Assembly: GCA_013397455.1 (NCBI GenBank)
Contig: VYZB01000118.1
Coordinates: forward strand, 1,444,249 to 1,508,248
Length of the DNA: 64,000 nucleotides
DNA from: Crotophaga sulcirostris
Taxonomy: Eukaryota > Chordata > Aves > Cuculiformes > Crotophagidae
Direction: 5' to 3'
Of this stretch, positions 24,672 through 38,350 are shown piece by piece (position 1 is the stretch's first letter; each line of letters starts with the position of its first letter). The notes under the pieces were generated by a model that was given only the letters and a program-made list of their open reading frames with translations, made no database searches and was not told the DNA's origin. A program made the translations under genes and the position numbers.

Positions 24672-27348
24672 AAATAATGAAAACATTTAGCTACTTCAAG
24701 TAAATCAAGCCTGAAATTGTTCTTATACATGCCCAGTTCCTCTTATACCTTACTGTAAAGTTTTTATATTTGATACTGCCTCATGGCATTTACATGGGTA
24801 TTTCCTTCTGTACCATGTAGAATTTTCCAAATAGTTCCAATTCATCTTCAAACCCAAGACAACCACTAAGCCTGGAAGACTATCACTGAGCTTGGAAGGT
24901 AAAGACAATTTAGGGCTTCCTAAGGGTAACATTCTTTCACTCTCAGCTGTTTCCTTCTCAGGAAAGCCATCTCACAAACCCATGTAGCTTTTCACCAGAC
25001 ACTACACAGATGATGCACAGTAAAACAAAAGGCAACACAGAAGGTCTAGGTGTGCTGAAGCAGCTACCTAACACTTCCTAAAGTGAATCTATCTTCTGCA
25101 AAAGAAATTCCTGTCACAAGACATTAATGCCTCCCTGGAAGTTTCTAATCCATTAAGATCTTGGCAATAATATTCAAAATCAACTGTACAAAAGGTCAGA
25201 TTGTGTTTTATGAGCTACTGTAAGACCTGTATTCCCCTGGAAAAACATAGATCAAAGTCCAGAGTAATTCACATGAGAGTTTGCTCAAGGAGATTTGGTC
25301 AGTTTTGTAAGACAACACTGAACTTCCTTATTGGAGGAAAGGGCAAGAATGACTAATCCAGTTGCAATTAGATAACCTCTTCAAGAGTAGCATCTTGTGG
25401 TGCAGAATGAGAAAAGCATATAAAATCAAATGTTTACAACTAAAAGCACTTAGCTCAAGGAACAGTAAAAAAGAAGCCTGAAAGACCTATATTAGTACTT
25501 TGTAATTCGACTGAGAGAACGCTACCACATCCAGTGCATCTGTAATTTTCTTAACAAACTGCTAATTCCAAGAAGAGAGTTCCCAAACAAGTGTTGGAAA
25601 AGTAACATTAGCTTAAAATGCAAGGAATTAAAACTTATTTTCTCTTTGTCAGAATGTAAATTTAGGCCAAAGGTCATCTTTCTCTCTCCAAAGAGAATGC
25701 TTATAAATGCTTCTACTGCCCCCTTTTACTCTACAAAATTTAGCCCACAGCAATTTGCTTCTATTATGGTGGATACCTAGTATTCTCTCATTTGGCCTAG
25801 ACTATTTACTTTACTGGAATTCCTTTCAAGTATTAACTGATTAGTATGAGCATACAGTCTTACTATGGCTACAGAATTAACATACTCACTTGAACCAATT
25901 CTCCCAGTGAGACCTTTTTTGTAGGGTGTACAAAGGACTTTATAAACAATTCACCACGCATGAAAAAACAACCCATGATGTTCATTTTCATTACACACAT
26001 CCTTGTGATGTCATGAAAGGAGTGACTAGACTAGACTATTATTTCCAATGGAAGAATATATGCTATGAGCATACTAAACAAACGAGCATATATAAGCACA
26101 CTAAACAAATTCCAGTCTGTACTGTACCCATGTGATCCTGCTGAGTGCACTGAAGCTGACTGAACAACCATAGACAAACAGTTTGGTTCATGAAGGTAGT
26201 CACACTGTCTAGCTATGATATAGAATGTAAGAAAATTTCCTCTGGGATGCAAGCCAAGAGTATCTCCATTGAAAAATCAGTTCCTGACTTCAAACATAGT
26301 AGCTAAAGTAAATACAAGACACAGGTGAGGTGAATGTCTCCCCAAATCACTGTGGTCAAAAAAAAAAACCAAACAGCCTATCATTTGAGGTTGGTTACTG
26401 TCAAAGACCACAACATAAGAAATTATTAGCCAGCTTGCACTTAGATATACCTGTAAGATGACTTCAATAGCTTTATGGTGAAATTGAACCTCAAATGAAA
26501 TCATCAATTTCCATGGCAGGACAGGATGCTTGTATTTTACCTACTTTTTATTTTATTTCACAGAAATGATAATTTCTATTCGGTTTTGTCATCCTAGTAA
26601 TATATAACCCCATAACATGACACGCATCATGTTACCACAAATAGTTGAGAGGAAAGAGAATAAATTTTACTCAGATAACCTAAATGACAGGAATTTCCTA
26701 TTCATACAGATTATCTAATAGGGGGAAACAGTAAATTCTATCTCATAAAAAGTAATACAGAATATGACATGAATTTGTCACAGGATCTGCAGAAGCCCTG
26801 GACTTATCTCATCAAAATGCCTTGAGCTACTTAGAAAACTCGAGGCAATTTTCAAATACCCTAGAGCATGACTGTACCCTTATATTTCTTCTCTATTAAG
26901 TGGAATCGTTCATCAACACAAAGTTGTCCTATGCAAAGTTTTTAAAACTAAGCTTTAAAATAGAAAGAAAAAAAATACCGTAATTTCCATTAAAAATACA
27001 AATGTTTTACTTTTTTTGTTTTACAGATCACCTATCATTACAAATGTACACAGTTCATATATACGAAATGCTACATTATTTTACCTTTTTCAAGTGAGAG
27101 CACTGACAAGTTTATTGACTGCTAAAAATGAGATGAGATTCCAAGTCTACTTCCTAACCATCCAATGGGCAAGTAAGGATAGCTGATGAACAAAATGTTT
27201 TGAGTTACCATACCAGTCGCACACAGTTCTAAACATGCATTGTATTTAACTGTATTTCACCATCCTCCCACTATCTTGATCAAGGAAGAAATAAATACCA
27301 AATCTAGCTACATAGTTCAGTTCCTTCATATTATCTAGGGCTTAACAA

Positions 27349-27365
27349 ATCATCATCATCATCAT
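27349..27365 (+). repeat. (ATC)n microsatellite, about 5 units
   Basis: Five and two-thirds perfect ATC units. It is short and a possible polymorphic marker. Confidence 0.9.
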
Positions 27366-27400
27366 ATATGACACTCTTCCAGGGAAGGGGACACAATGCA

Positions 27401-27448
27401 ACACAGATAAGTGTAGTATTTTACATTCAGAAATGTGTTTATCTGTGT
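27401..27448. repeat. Inverted repeat, 10-bp perfect arms
   Basis: The arms 'acacagataa' (27401-27410) and 'ttatctgtgt' (27439-27448) are exact reverse complements with a 28-base loop. Each arm contains a GATA core (AGATAA/TTATCT), so the pair also reads as two inverted GATA-factor sites. Confidence 0.6.
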
Positions 27449-30400
27449 AGATCTCTGGCTGTCCAATCAAGGGTCAAGGAACACCTCAGAGTGACAACCA
27501 CCAGGGAGCAGGGCAAGTACCTTATCAAGAAACAGATGGCTGGGGCCAGGTATAGTAAAATCAGAGGAAGCCCACAACTGCTTAGGTCCATGGCACTACT
27601 TCGGTACATTTTCGAAAGGTTGGCAGGACAGTCACAGCTGAGAAGAGATGAGAGGTGATGACATGGCTTTTGTCAGCCATCAGTGTCTCGGCCCTTGATT
27701 AGCACTCCCAGATAGAGGCTCTCATCACAGTGTCACCTGGAGCCCCAGTCTGGGGGTCAAATGGCTTCCTGCTATGACACCTGAAGTCACAGGTAATGGG
27801 CACGGACACAAGTGCAGGGCCAACAAATAAACAGTTATCAAGATGGAAAGGCTGGGTTGTATTTAAAGAGTATTAGAAACTTGTTGATCAAACACCCCCA
27901 GTAGAAGCAATCTTTATGAAGTTGTTCTTGAGTTACATGCAGCAAACCAGTCCATTCCTGGTATGTACTTATCATATGAGTAAACATCTGAATCGGACTA
28001 AAAAATAAATCCCTAACACCACTAGGGTAATAAACTCACAAATTAGTATTAACATGCCATACACAGACTTGCTTTCTATCTCCACTCCAGTTTTATAAAG
28101 GTGAGTCCAGAGACAGAATAAGGAATTAAAATTTAAGAGTACACTGTTTAGTACCACAGTTAGCTAGGAAACACACATGTGCACACGCACCTCCTTGTCC
28201 TAAGGATGATTACATAAAAGCATTAGGATCATAAAACAGTTTTGCCTTGTGTATTTTGGGTTTAGCCATTCTATAATAGCTAGGAGCAAAAAACACTTTA
28301 TAATAAAGCTTAAAAAATAAAATTGTTCTATACATATTCTACCACACTGACATACTAAGAAAAGCTAAGTAACATCTCAAAGCATTTTTCTTTTATTACT
28401 CTTCAGAAAAAATTTAATAAAGATTTTAATTACAAAAATAGTTTGTGCTAATAAGTGCACAATACTCCTCATTCAGGCAAGAAGCTTTGTCAGTCTGAAA
28501 ATCCCGTATTTGTCAGCTGGCACTAGACAACTTGGTAAACATCCACCAATTGCATGTACTGAACAATGTACAATCATTCAATCACTCATTGTTCCAGCGA
28601 ACACAAAAACCGTGCTCAATGTACTCTGTGTATATTGTTCTATGGCCAATGACTTTAATCAACACTTAAAATGATAACATTACTCTAAGCTAACCAAAAA
28701 TCACGTTTGCATTCTTGCTGTCTTGTTTTGAATACTGTGTACTTAACTTTTCTTTTGGAAGGTTTAATTTCAAATTGTCTTGTTTATATATATAAGTATT
28801 AATATTTGGTGATATTACTGTTGCAGGTGACAGAAAAATGAGACAAGCTGAGCTAAGATAAAACTCAGGTCTCTCAGTGTCCAGCTATGAGTTAGCAACA
28901 CCAAATTGGTTAAAAATTTTTTACCTTGGGTTCTGGAAACCCTAACCATTCTAGTTCTGTATTTAATCTATTGTCTTCCAGAAATAGTTTAACCCAAACT
29001 CAGGTGACCACAGAAATATTAAATTATACTTGTTATTCTGAAGCATGTATGAGCATATGAAAAAAATTTGTTCTTGGCTTGGCTTCTATCCAAGTTAAGT
29101 CCTCTCTATTCCTACTGAAGTTTAGTTAAGTTCTATGAAACAGGCCAGAATACAATAAAAGTCAAGACATATTATTACAAGTTTTGATGAAGAAAAACAT
29201 TCTATAAGCAGGAATCTAATTAGATGTGTTTAACTGAATGTAAGCATTTTATGGTACTAAAAGGATAAAATAACATCATTAGCATTTAAAAGAAGCATGA
29301 CTTTCAATGAAAGCTGTCTGGTACATGATACATGATCTCTCAAAGCCTGTTTGACAGAGTGCTGAAGGATATTAAAACTAGCTCAGTTTTATACTACTGC
29401 TCTAAGCATAGCCCAGAAAGGCAGAAAACTGTAGATCATCAAGACATAGGAAAGTTGTGGGATATATTCCACCTCCAGCAATACACCTACCAAAGCTTTG
29501 TTGCCTTACCTAATCAAGAGACACTGCAAACCTTTCATAAAAGTTGAAGCAACTCCTCGGAGAATCAGAGCCCCTCATGATGCCCCTCTGCTGGCAGAAG
29601 CAGCAGCAAGTCCCACTCTCTAGATTCATCAGCCTGCCCCACTCAACATCTCCGTCCTTCCTTTCACTTCAGCTCACAGGAAGAGGCAGGGCACTGTCTC
29701 CTTAAGGGACCAGAGACTCACCTCACCACAAGAAGGCTTTCCTTTCCAAGTCTGGGATGTGAAACGCAGTGTGTGAAACCTTGAATTGGGAACATGTAGT
29801 TTAGCGCTTACTAATTAATCTCCCTTTTCTCCACTAAAAACTCTGGCTTAGAAAACATCTCAAGTGACCAGATTAAAGGGAAAAATACCAAAATGTAATT
29901 TTCCTACTAGTGATCCATTATAGACCTGCTAGGTAAGATAAGAGCAAGATATATAGAACCAATATGTAAACTCAGACCCACATAACTATGTGAGTTTCTA
30001 TGCAACCTGTGACGCATCCCTGCATCTCTTTGCTGTGCTACGCTGTTAGAAACTCATAGGGAAAACTGCACAGACATACTTCACAACCCCAAAGGTGATT
30101 AGCATGTCTTCCACATCTTTCAGCTTTTGTCACAGTGTCATTTCTCCTTCAGTACCCTATCGCCAGGCTGCCTCCCATCCTCTCTGCAGATGCTGGAAGT
30201 GGGATCACTCCACAGATTTTACGCATGAGTCCTGCTATTCTAGAAGATCAAAATGACATTCTGGTTTTCCTGGTAAGCATTCAAGACGACAGGTGGAATA
30301 GGCTGCAACTAGACAAGTCTACTTCTGTTTCTGTCCTGTCTTCACTTTCTCATTTACTCATCTTATTTTTTTCCAACATAGATTTCTTACCTTCCAAAAT

Positions 30401-33400
30401 TTCTTCTGAGGATATGATCACAAAGACAAGTCATGTCTTTCATCTTTGGGATGAGTTAAAACAAGGTTATTTAGCTATTACATTGTTTCCCCTTACAATG
30501 TCAGAGAAGACGCAAGAACATGAGATACATTTAAAAAAGCCAACACACACATACCACAACATATAACACAAAAAAACCCCACCCACAAAATAAAAATCAA
30601 TTTACGTGGATTTGGGAATCAGACATGCAACTCAGAGGTAGATGTGACAATCTAATGATTGACTTTTAGGAGAAACTCAATCTTACAAGCTCATCAGGTG
30701 ATTACAGGGACACAACAAATTACAAGAGAATGGAGAAATAAGGAATAACATTGATTTTGTCACAGATTTGACATCCTCATCAATAGATAAAAATAAATCT
30801 TAAAATCTTTGATATAAGCTCTCTTTCTCCCAGAACAAAGACATACTTGAAAAGCTTTCATTTTCGTTAGCAGGTTTTTTTTCCTAGAAAGACTTGGAAC
30901 ATTTGTATGAGATGAATGGACACCTGTAAATCTGTAAATCTTCACGTGTCCATTGTGCACTCACTCACCAGTTGCAAGGCTTACTTGCACAGATGTTCTG
31001 TGCAATTTTGCAGAAATTTCAATACTGTTCAGCATCACTTCCGACTTGCTTCCCACACAAAAACTATCAGAGCACCACACATGCAATCAGTCCTCTCCAT
31101 GTAGGGTATAGCAGTGACTACACGCATGGTACAAAGGGCACAACCACAAATCTTGCAGTGATAGATACAGAAACTCAACTTTCAAACCTAAAGCACACTT
31201 GGCTAATATTTTCAACTCATTACATGTGCTTAAATAAGAAACACAGATCAGAAAACACTTCCATAGCTGGGAAATAAAATAGGCTCACGTACTTTCTTGA
31301 CCATACTTTATTCTACACCGCATATTTTGAGAATTTGTAAAAATTGAATAAAATTTACACTATTATTGATATTCTGGTAGAAACATTCCACAGCGTCATT
31401 CTGCTTCTGCTTTAGAAGTAATGAAAATAAACTAATACAATTTAGTCTCAGTCTTTGATAAATGTAGATTAGCACCAGGAGTTGAGTAAACATTTGATGA
31501 ACTAATGTCTTAAACTATAAACTAACAAGATGCTTTCATTGCTATCATCTCTATAATATCGCTTGAAGTCTTGTATTTTCCTGGGCAATTGGTTGGCTAA
31601 CTAGTTATTTGCACAGTGAAATGTGCATTTTTCAAAAACAATTAGGTTTAGACGGTAAACCAAGACAAACAGTACATATTAGATTATATCTAACAAGGTC
31701 TAAAAGTACTTTGCTTCTATTAGACATGCCTGATCTGTTATTCTTTTCTTCAGCACTTCACAGCTACAGCATGAGAGTAGTAGATTTTAATAATCTCTAG
31801 TGAGTTATACCAAATGGAAGTCACAGTGTGATCCATTTATCTTCTAAAATAAAAATTTATAAAACAAGCAAACAGTATTGATAGTTAAATAGTACATATG
31901 TATTGAAAAGCTTATGTCTGCACTAAACATGTAAGTTACTACAGAATAAACAGTACTTTTTCTTATTAAACACAATTCAGGGGATCTTTGTGCTATCTGA
32001 TAAATTTCCTTTGTCTGTTGCCTAATGACAACAATTGTTTCAGATCTTCAAAGTCAAGCGCTTTTCTGGGACAGCATGCCCTAATTAAATTCATTTGTGG
32101 TGGCCCATTTTTTTAAGATTAAAATTAAAAATCTTTTTGGTAGTTGAATGACAGCTTCTCAATTCATTTCTTATGCAAAAATAATTCTCCACAGACAGTA
32201 ACTGGAATTTCCACACAATTATATTGACAAACACTAAAATATAAATTATACTTTCTAATTTCAGCTGTATATGAGGTCTGCAAGATCATGTTGCTCCTGA
32301 GTGACAACAGAGCAAAACGCCCTAATTTCAAATGAGGACTCATAGGATAAGATCCTTCCTTGAAAAGTTTCCCAAGTTGAATTCCAGCCACACTCAGAAG
32401 TGAGTGTATATCGCAGCAAAGCAAGTACTCTGTTGTAGAGTATCATATCATAACCTGGAAAAAATTAAAACACTTATTTTCTTCTCTTTGTGACCTTCAA
32501 AAAAAATCACAATATGGTTTGCTGGCTAACAGTGATAGAGCGGAATTTAGTAAAATCCCTTTTTGGAAGCCTTGGAAAGAATTTAGCCTGGATAAGTTTA
32601 AGTATATATATTAATAAAAAAGATGAAAAAAAATCTAAACCCCATCTCGGAAGATGCTAAGGATAGAGTATTGTAGTCTTAAAAGAGATACCAGTACGAT
32701 GGCAAAATAAATTTTATACTCCAATTTATATTTCAAGAAGAAACACACACGGCTTAAATGGTTTATGATGTATGAATGATTTATAGTGCATGAAACTTGG
32801 TGGTGGTGGTATGAAAACAACTCTGAAAGTGAGACTAAAAATAAAACCTTTGAATGACAAGGATGTATCATAACATACACTCTCACAAATAATATCCGTG
32901 TGATTTCTGATACATCTTTCAACTTATTCCTTTTATAATAAATTATAATACTTGTCTTAAAACTCCCTGTCGTAGGTCATTTATTATAACAGAGTGCTCA
33001 CACATTCTTACACACTTTAATTTTCAGGTTGCTTCCCAATAAACTGATAGAAATTAACTAGCAGGACTATACTGAAGACAACTCAACACACAACCAAGTG
33101 TTAACAGGGCTCTCCAATATTATCAAAGGTGCTTACCAAACACCATGTGTGGTTTTTCTCTGTTTTGTTGCCATTCGTAAAGGGAAGAAGCTTCACACAT
33201 TCTGACAGCTTATCAATAAGCTTTTGAAGGCTCTGCCTGAACACCAGCTTGTCACCTATACTTAGGAGAGAAAGGGCTTTGTTTTCCAAGTAAAAAACCC
33301 TAAGCCTCCTTAGTGGTTCAGCCAGGGATCCAAAGTCATCTCAACAAGAAATAACCTGAAAGTCAACTTGTGCTAGACCTCACTTTTGGAGCAAGTGCCT

Positions 33401-36400
33401 CCTGAAGAGCTCCCATCCTACAGGCAAATAGGACCAAACACCTCAGCCCACACTGATCTCAACACCTCCGCTTGCTCGCCCCTCCCAGGGTCTGCTCTGG
33501 AAGATTTTACCATAAGACACACAGTGCTACATCTCAGACTTTGCAAGCTTTGGATGAAAAATTTTGATAGGTGCTGCTGCATGATCAGCTCACTCTATTG
33601 TCATGATTTAGTGAAAAAACCTAATTTTCTCTCCACCTAATCACCAAGTGGCACCCTTGAAGAAAAAGTCCACAGAAATCAGTCATGGCAGGGATGCAAG
33701 GCAACAATATATTTATTGCTGAACTGATGTTAACTACAAGTTAGCAACTACAAATACAGAAGATTTTCTAGTGTGCAACTAGGTTGTCCACATGTCAGTG
33801 CAAAATGGTCCATAGACATTTTAACATCTCTGTTCCCAAGACCCACACAAAAACCTTGAACGTGAACAGTGTTGGATACTCCTTAACCAAATGCTGGCTT
33901 ACTGGAAATTAGCTTTATTTTTTCTTACCAGGTTTCCCTTATTTACAAAGTTTCTTACTCCTTTACCACTTAATTTACCACTTTACCATTAAGTACTTCC
34001 CAATGATCCAAACAAGCAACATTTGTGATGTTTCCTCATTTCTCTCAACTCTGCCAGGGAATGAATCAGCAGATTATCCAATTTTATTATGGCACATATG
34101 ATAGCTTTATAAAATGTAAATTGTCCTCTAGTTGTGTTACAGCAAGTGATGATTATTAATGATTCTTAGCAAAGGTTACACTGCAGTTTCACAGCAATAC
34201 AAATAGTATTCCCGTGGTAAAAACTCCGAAAGTGGCATGAGTGAACCCTTGCCAGCTGGTTGTCTTCTGGGTGCTCCTAGCCATGGCGGGAGCACTCTGT
34301 TTGTGGCACCTGGCATCTTGACTCTGGGACATCAACACACAGACGAGAAACTAGCTTCAATGAGATCCTGGTAGCATAGGCTAATGAGGAGCTGAAGAAT
34401 TTAGGCCAGATAATTAAAGCAACCCGGGTGCAAACAGCTCCTTTGCTAACAGAGAACTATGAGCAGAGAACAATTTACAACAGACAAGTAACAAAGGCAT
34501 CCAAAAAAACGGAGAACCTGTGACTGACATCCAGAAGGCATCCAAACAGCATCATCTGACGAGTTCAGAGACAAGAGAATATACTATCCATTGGCTTCCT
34601 TGAGAAGTAAAATCCATTATGGACTAATATGACCAACTCAAATCTGCTTTACTTACAGCAATAAATGTATTCATGCCAACCCATAATCCCACTTGTAACA
34701 ACTGATTTTATCTCCAACTGATGTGATGCCTAAATAGTTAATTATTTAGCAACTTCTTACATTAAAATTTTAAATTATGTTGCTATTACTTACCTCATAT
34801 GAGAGATTTCATAAGATTTACTCTTGAGGAGATATGGTGGTTTTCACCAAGTCATTGGATTTATTTCAGAGCTGATTTTTCTTACTATGATTTAGCTCAG
34901 GAAAGAAAGCCCTAAAAACGTACGTTTTCTCTAAAATTAGACTGGGCTTGCACTAATGGTATCAATGTTCAGTTGCAGAGCCCAAGTTCAGTTTTCCCAA
35001 AGAGATACTACCATCCTGCCTGAGAAAGGCAGGCAGATATTAGGAGTATCTAACACAGTAGTAAAACACCAGTAGCAAAACAGTGTCCTTAAAATTCATA
35101 ATGGAGTACTTCAAATCATAAAACACGTAATGCTTATTTAGAAGCATTAAAGAATAGTGAGAACTTAAATAAAAGTGAAACATAAAAATAAAGTAGTAAA
35201 ATAATCCTAAATATTCTCAATAATCTCAGATATTCCAAAATATGTCAATAATACAATGAAATTATCCACAGAATTTTGACTAGAACATACAGAAGCTAGT
35301 GCAGATCACTCTTCTTTAAATGAAAAGTATGTTTTGAAGAAATTCACCTCTCAATTACGATGAGCTAGCCTATCTTCTACATAAAATATTTGTATTGCTG
35401 TGACATTTCTTAGCAACCAAAATCACTTCTGTAATCGTGTTGATTTCAGGGCCAGGAGCTGTCTGCTCTAATCAACTCAAAGGGAATTCACAGAACAGAT
35501 TCCAAAACACTTCAATGTTACGCTCTCTCCATGTTCCACTTTCTACTGGAACCAACTTACAAACACAGTTAGACTTGAGAAAAAGATAAATTAAATCAAA
35601 GTTCAACTTACACTTAATAAAATAAACAACAACAAAAATCTATTAGAATCAAGCTTCATTTGGAAAATAAACAAACAAAAAAAACCCCAACACAACAGGA
35701 ACTGTTCAGGCTATGGTTGAAACTCTCTTGGCTAGTCTGGTCATGTAAGCACCTTTCAGAAATTCACACGCTCCACTGATATTCTTGTAGTTATATGGAA
35801 AGGAATGTCTAAGCTACCAAGCAATGAGTTAGGAGTTAAAACTTTGTGCATTTTGATGTTCTTTCGAGACAAAAAGCAGAGGTGTTCAAAAACTGTTTCT
35901 CCTGTAAATTAAGGAAGCAGAATGATGTAGCAGTGTTTTATACTGATAATGATGTTCTATTTATTTAAGAATAGGTTATTAAATAACAACTATTTGAAGT
36001 AATATTTTTAAGTCTTCAGAAGCAGAAAACATGCATTCCAAAGTATTAAAAGATGCCGACAGAGCTCCCTGAGCCTTAAATGTTGTCTTAACAAAGGAAA
36101 GGTCCAAAAGATAACAAAATGAAAAAAAAGTAAAGAGAAAGTTAATGGAACCTTTGAAACAAAACCAAACAACCCAAAAAAGTATGACCCACAGATTTAT
36201 ACTTTATACATCGATTCTACAAATGTCATAGAAAGGTCAACAATACATGGAATTATATATAAAAAAAGACAATATTCATAACATAGGTATTTGTGCTTTT
36301 AAGACTTTCTGATTATTTTCATAAGATATGAAGTCATTTAATGAAAAAAGTTAACAAATATATTTGTTTTTCTTTGAAGGAAGTCAGTCATGTATAACAC

Positions 36401-37759
36401 TCATACCAAAACAGATTAAGAACTGATTAAATTATAAATCAAACAGAACTCCAGACATGGAATTGGAAAATTATATTGTTGGACTGTATTTGAGATGGTG
36501 ACGATGGTTTTACTTAGTTTTAAGACAGAGCAACAGATCCTTTTAGTCTTGACTTGTGCTATTTTCAACTTTCCAGAATCCAGAAGTAAACAGAAAGTAA
36601 TTCTTACTAATAATTTATAATACTTGCCAATGACGAAGTGGCTTAATTGTAAACAGTGATAGGGACTGATGAGGTGCAGCTTAACCTGCTCTGCAGCTGT
36701 GAGACATCTATTTTATCATGGATCTCAAAAGTCAAAAAAGAAAATTCCAAGCCTTACAGACCCAATCTCTCCTAGACTTCCTCCCATTAAACACCAATAA
36801 CTGGTTACTTATGTTAATCTTCTGGTGTGAACATCTGGTCAAACAAAAGAGATTTTAGTTATTAAATTTGCATTGAGTATTAAATATTAGAAGACAATTC
36901 CTCAAAAAATATACAAGTTCAAACTTACATATCTGCCTTTTATAACTAATACATGACCTCTTTGTTATGAATATGGAGTAGCATTCTTCCCCCAGATAAA
37001 GAACTGATTCAAGAACAACTAACTTGAAAGATTCTGGGAAAAAGTAAGGACAGCTTGGCTGTTGTCAGCACTTGGTGTATTTTGAAAGCACGAAATAAAA
37101 AAGCGCCTCTAGGGAGTCCAAGTATGTAAACTTTATCTCATGCCAAATCTAGTCAAAAACATTAGATTCAGTGCACCTAAATCTAATAAACATGCATATT
37201 TTTTATCCCTCATTTGCATAGCCACCACCAAGTGCTAAGACCGATTGTATCATTAAAGATAATATCAAGGGCTCAGCAGCAGTCTGTATCTCCAGCAGGG
37301 TCAGCAAGTTCATCCTGGTGTACTAAATCAATCTACTCCATGGTTTTCCCACTTTGTGGGAAAGGCTCTGCAAACACCAAGTTCTCTTGCTCCTTACTCC
37401 CCCTCAAAAATCATAATTTCATGCAACATCAAAATTATATACATAGAGGAAAAAATGTCTGAGACCTAAGATTTCAGGGTTTAATTGACCGGAGCAGCCT
37501 GTTCCTAAAAGATCCTATCTTCCTAATGGCACACAGTATACACAATAATGGAGTGAAATTTTAACAGAGAGATAAACTGTTTTCAAACTATTTTAGTTTC
37601 ACTTGCTCTTTTTTCTCAGCAGCACAGCATGACAGAGAGCAGCTAATGCTATGTGACAGATTTCGCCTGGTGGAAATTCCTCCCAGGAAGAGAGACCTCA
37701 TGGCCTATTTCTCCTTATGGCAAATTTTAAGCAAATTAAACTGATAACCGTATCTTGAA

Positions 37760-38350
37760 AAACAATCCTGAGGACAGCACTGCTGACAGGACTCCCAGAG
37801 GGACGCAGTGCATGCTAGCAGACCAACATGACAAGTGGCAGGCGGCGTGGTACCCAGAGGGACGTGCTGTGGATTGCAGGCACTGAGGGACGAGGCCATG
37901 AGGGAGCAGGCCGCGGCCTCCAGGGTATACGGGATGCCAATTAAATAGCAATGAGATCTCTGCCAGCCAGAGGAGCAAAGGCAGCCCTGAAGGGTGCTGG
38001 GCCCCACCTCAGGCAGCTGCAGGGAGGACTGAATGACCAGACCATGTGCCAGTGCTTTTCACTTCTGGGTGCACAATGAGCAGATTGATCTCGTAGATTT
38101 CCTCAAGTGTCTGTGAGTGACAGCTGGTGCGAAAGCTGACAGAGATGTGTCTGCACTGCTCAGGTGACCCTGAGCTTTAACAGAGCTGCGGCTCCAGTCT
38201 CTGCTCAGCCTCAACACCACAGAGAAGGTCCCTGTCCCAGCTCCCAGCTCTGCCCTTGCAGCAACAGAGGAACTATGCTGGAGCAGATCAGGGCTGTCTG
38301 ACACATGACTCATGGGTAGCGTGCTGTCCCCAGAAACTTCAAGCACTACC
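37760..38350. other. GC-rich block of unknown origin
   Basis: Base composition rises sharply above the AT-rich flanks for about 600 bases. Overlapping minus-strand frames of 80-100 codons (37705-38007, 38059-38358) are open but share no recognisable domain. The phrase 'cccagagggacg' occurs twice (near 37795 and 37853). Candidates are an old transposon or LTR fragment, a decayed retrocopy, or a real exon cluster; I could not choose between them. Confidence 0.3.

Noticed and set aside
30135..30566. 143-codon plus-strand open frame, among the longest in the window
   Set aside because: It starts only at GTG, has no recognisable domain or codon pattern, and a single frame of this size is within chance expectation over 64 kb of six-frame AT-rich sequence.
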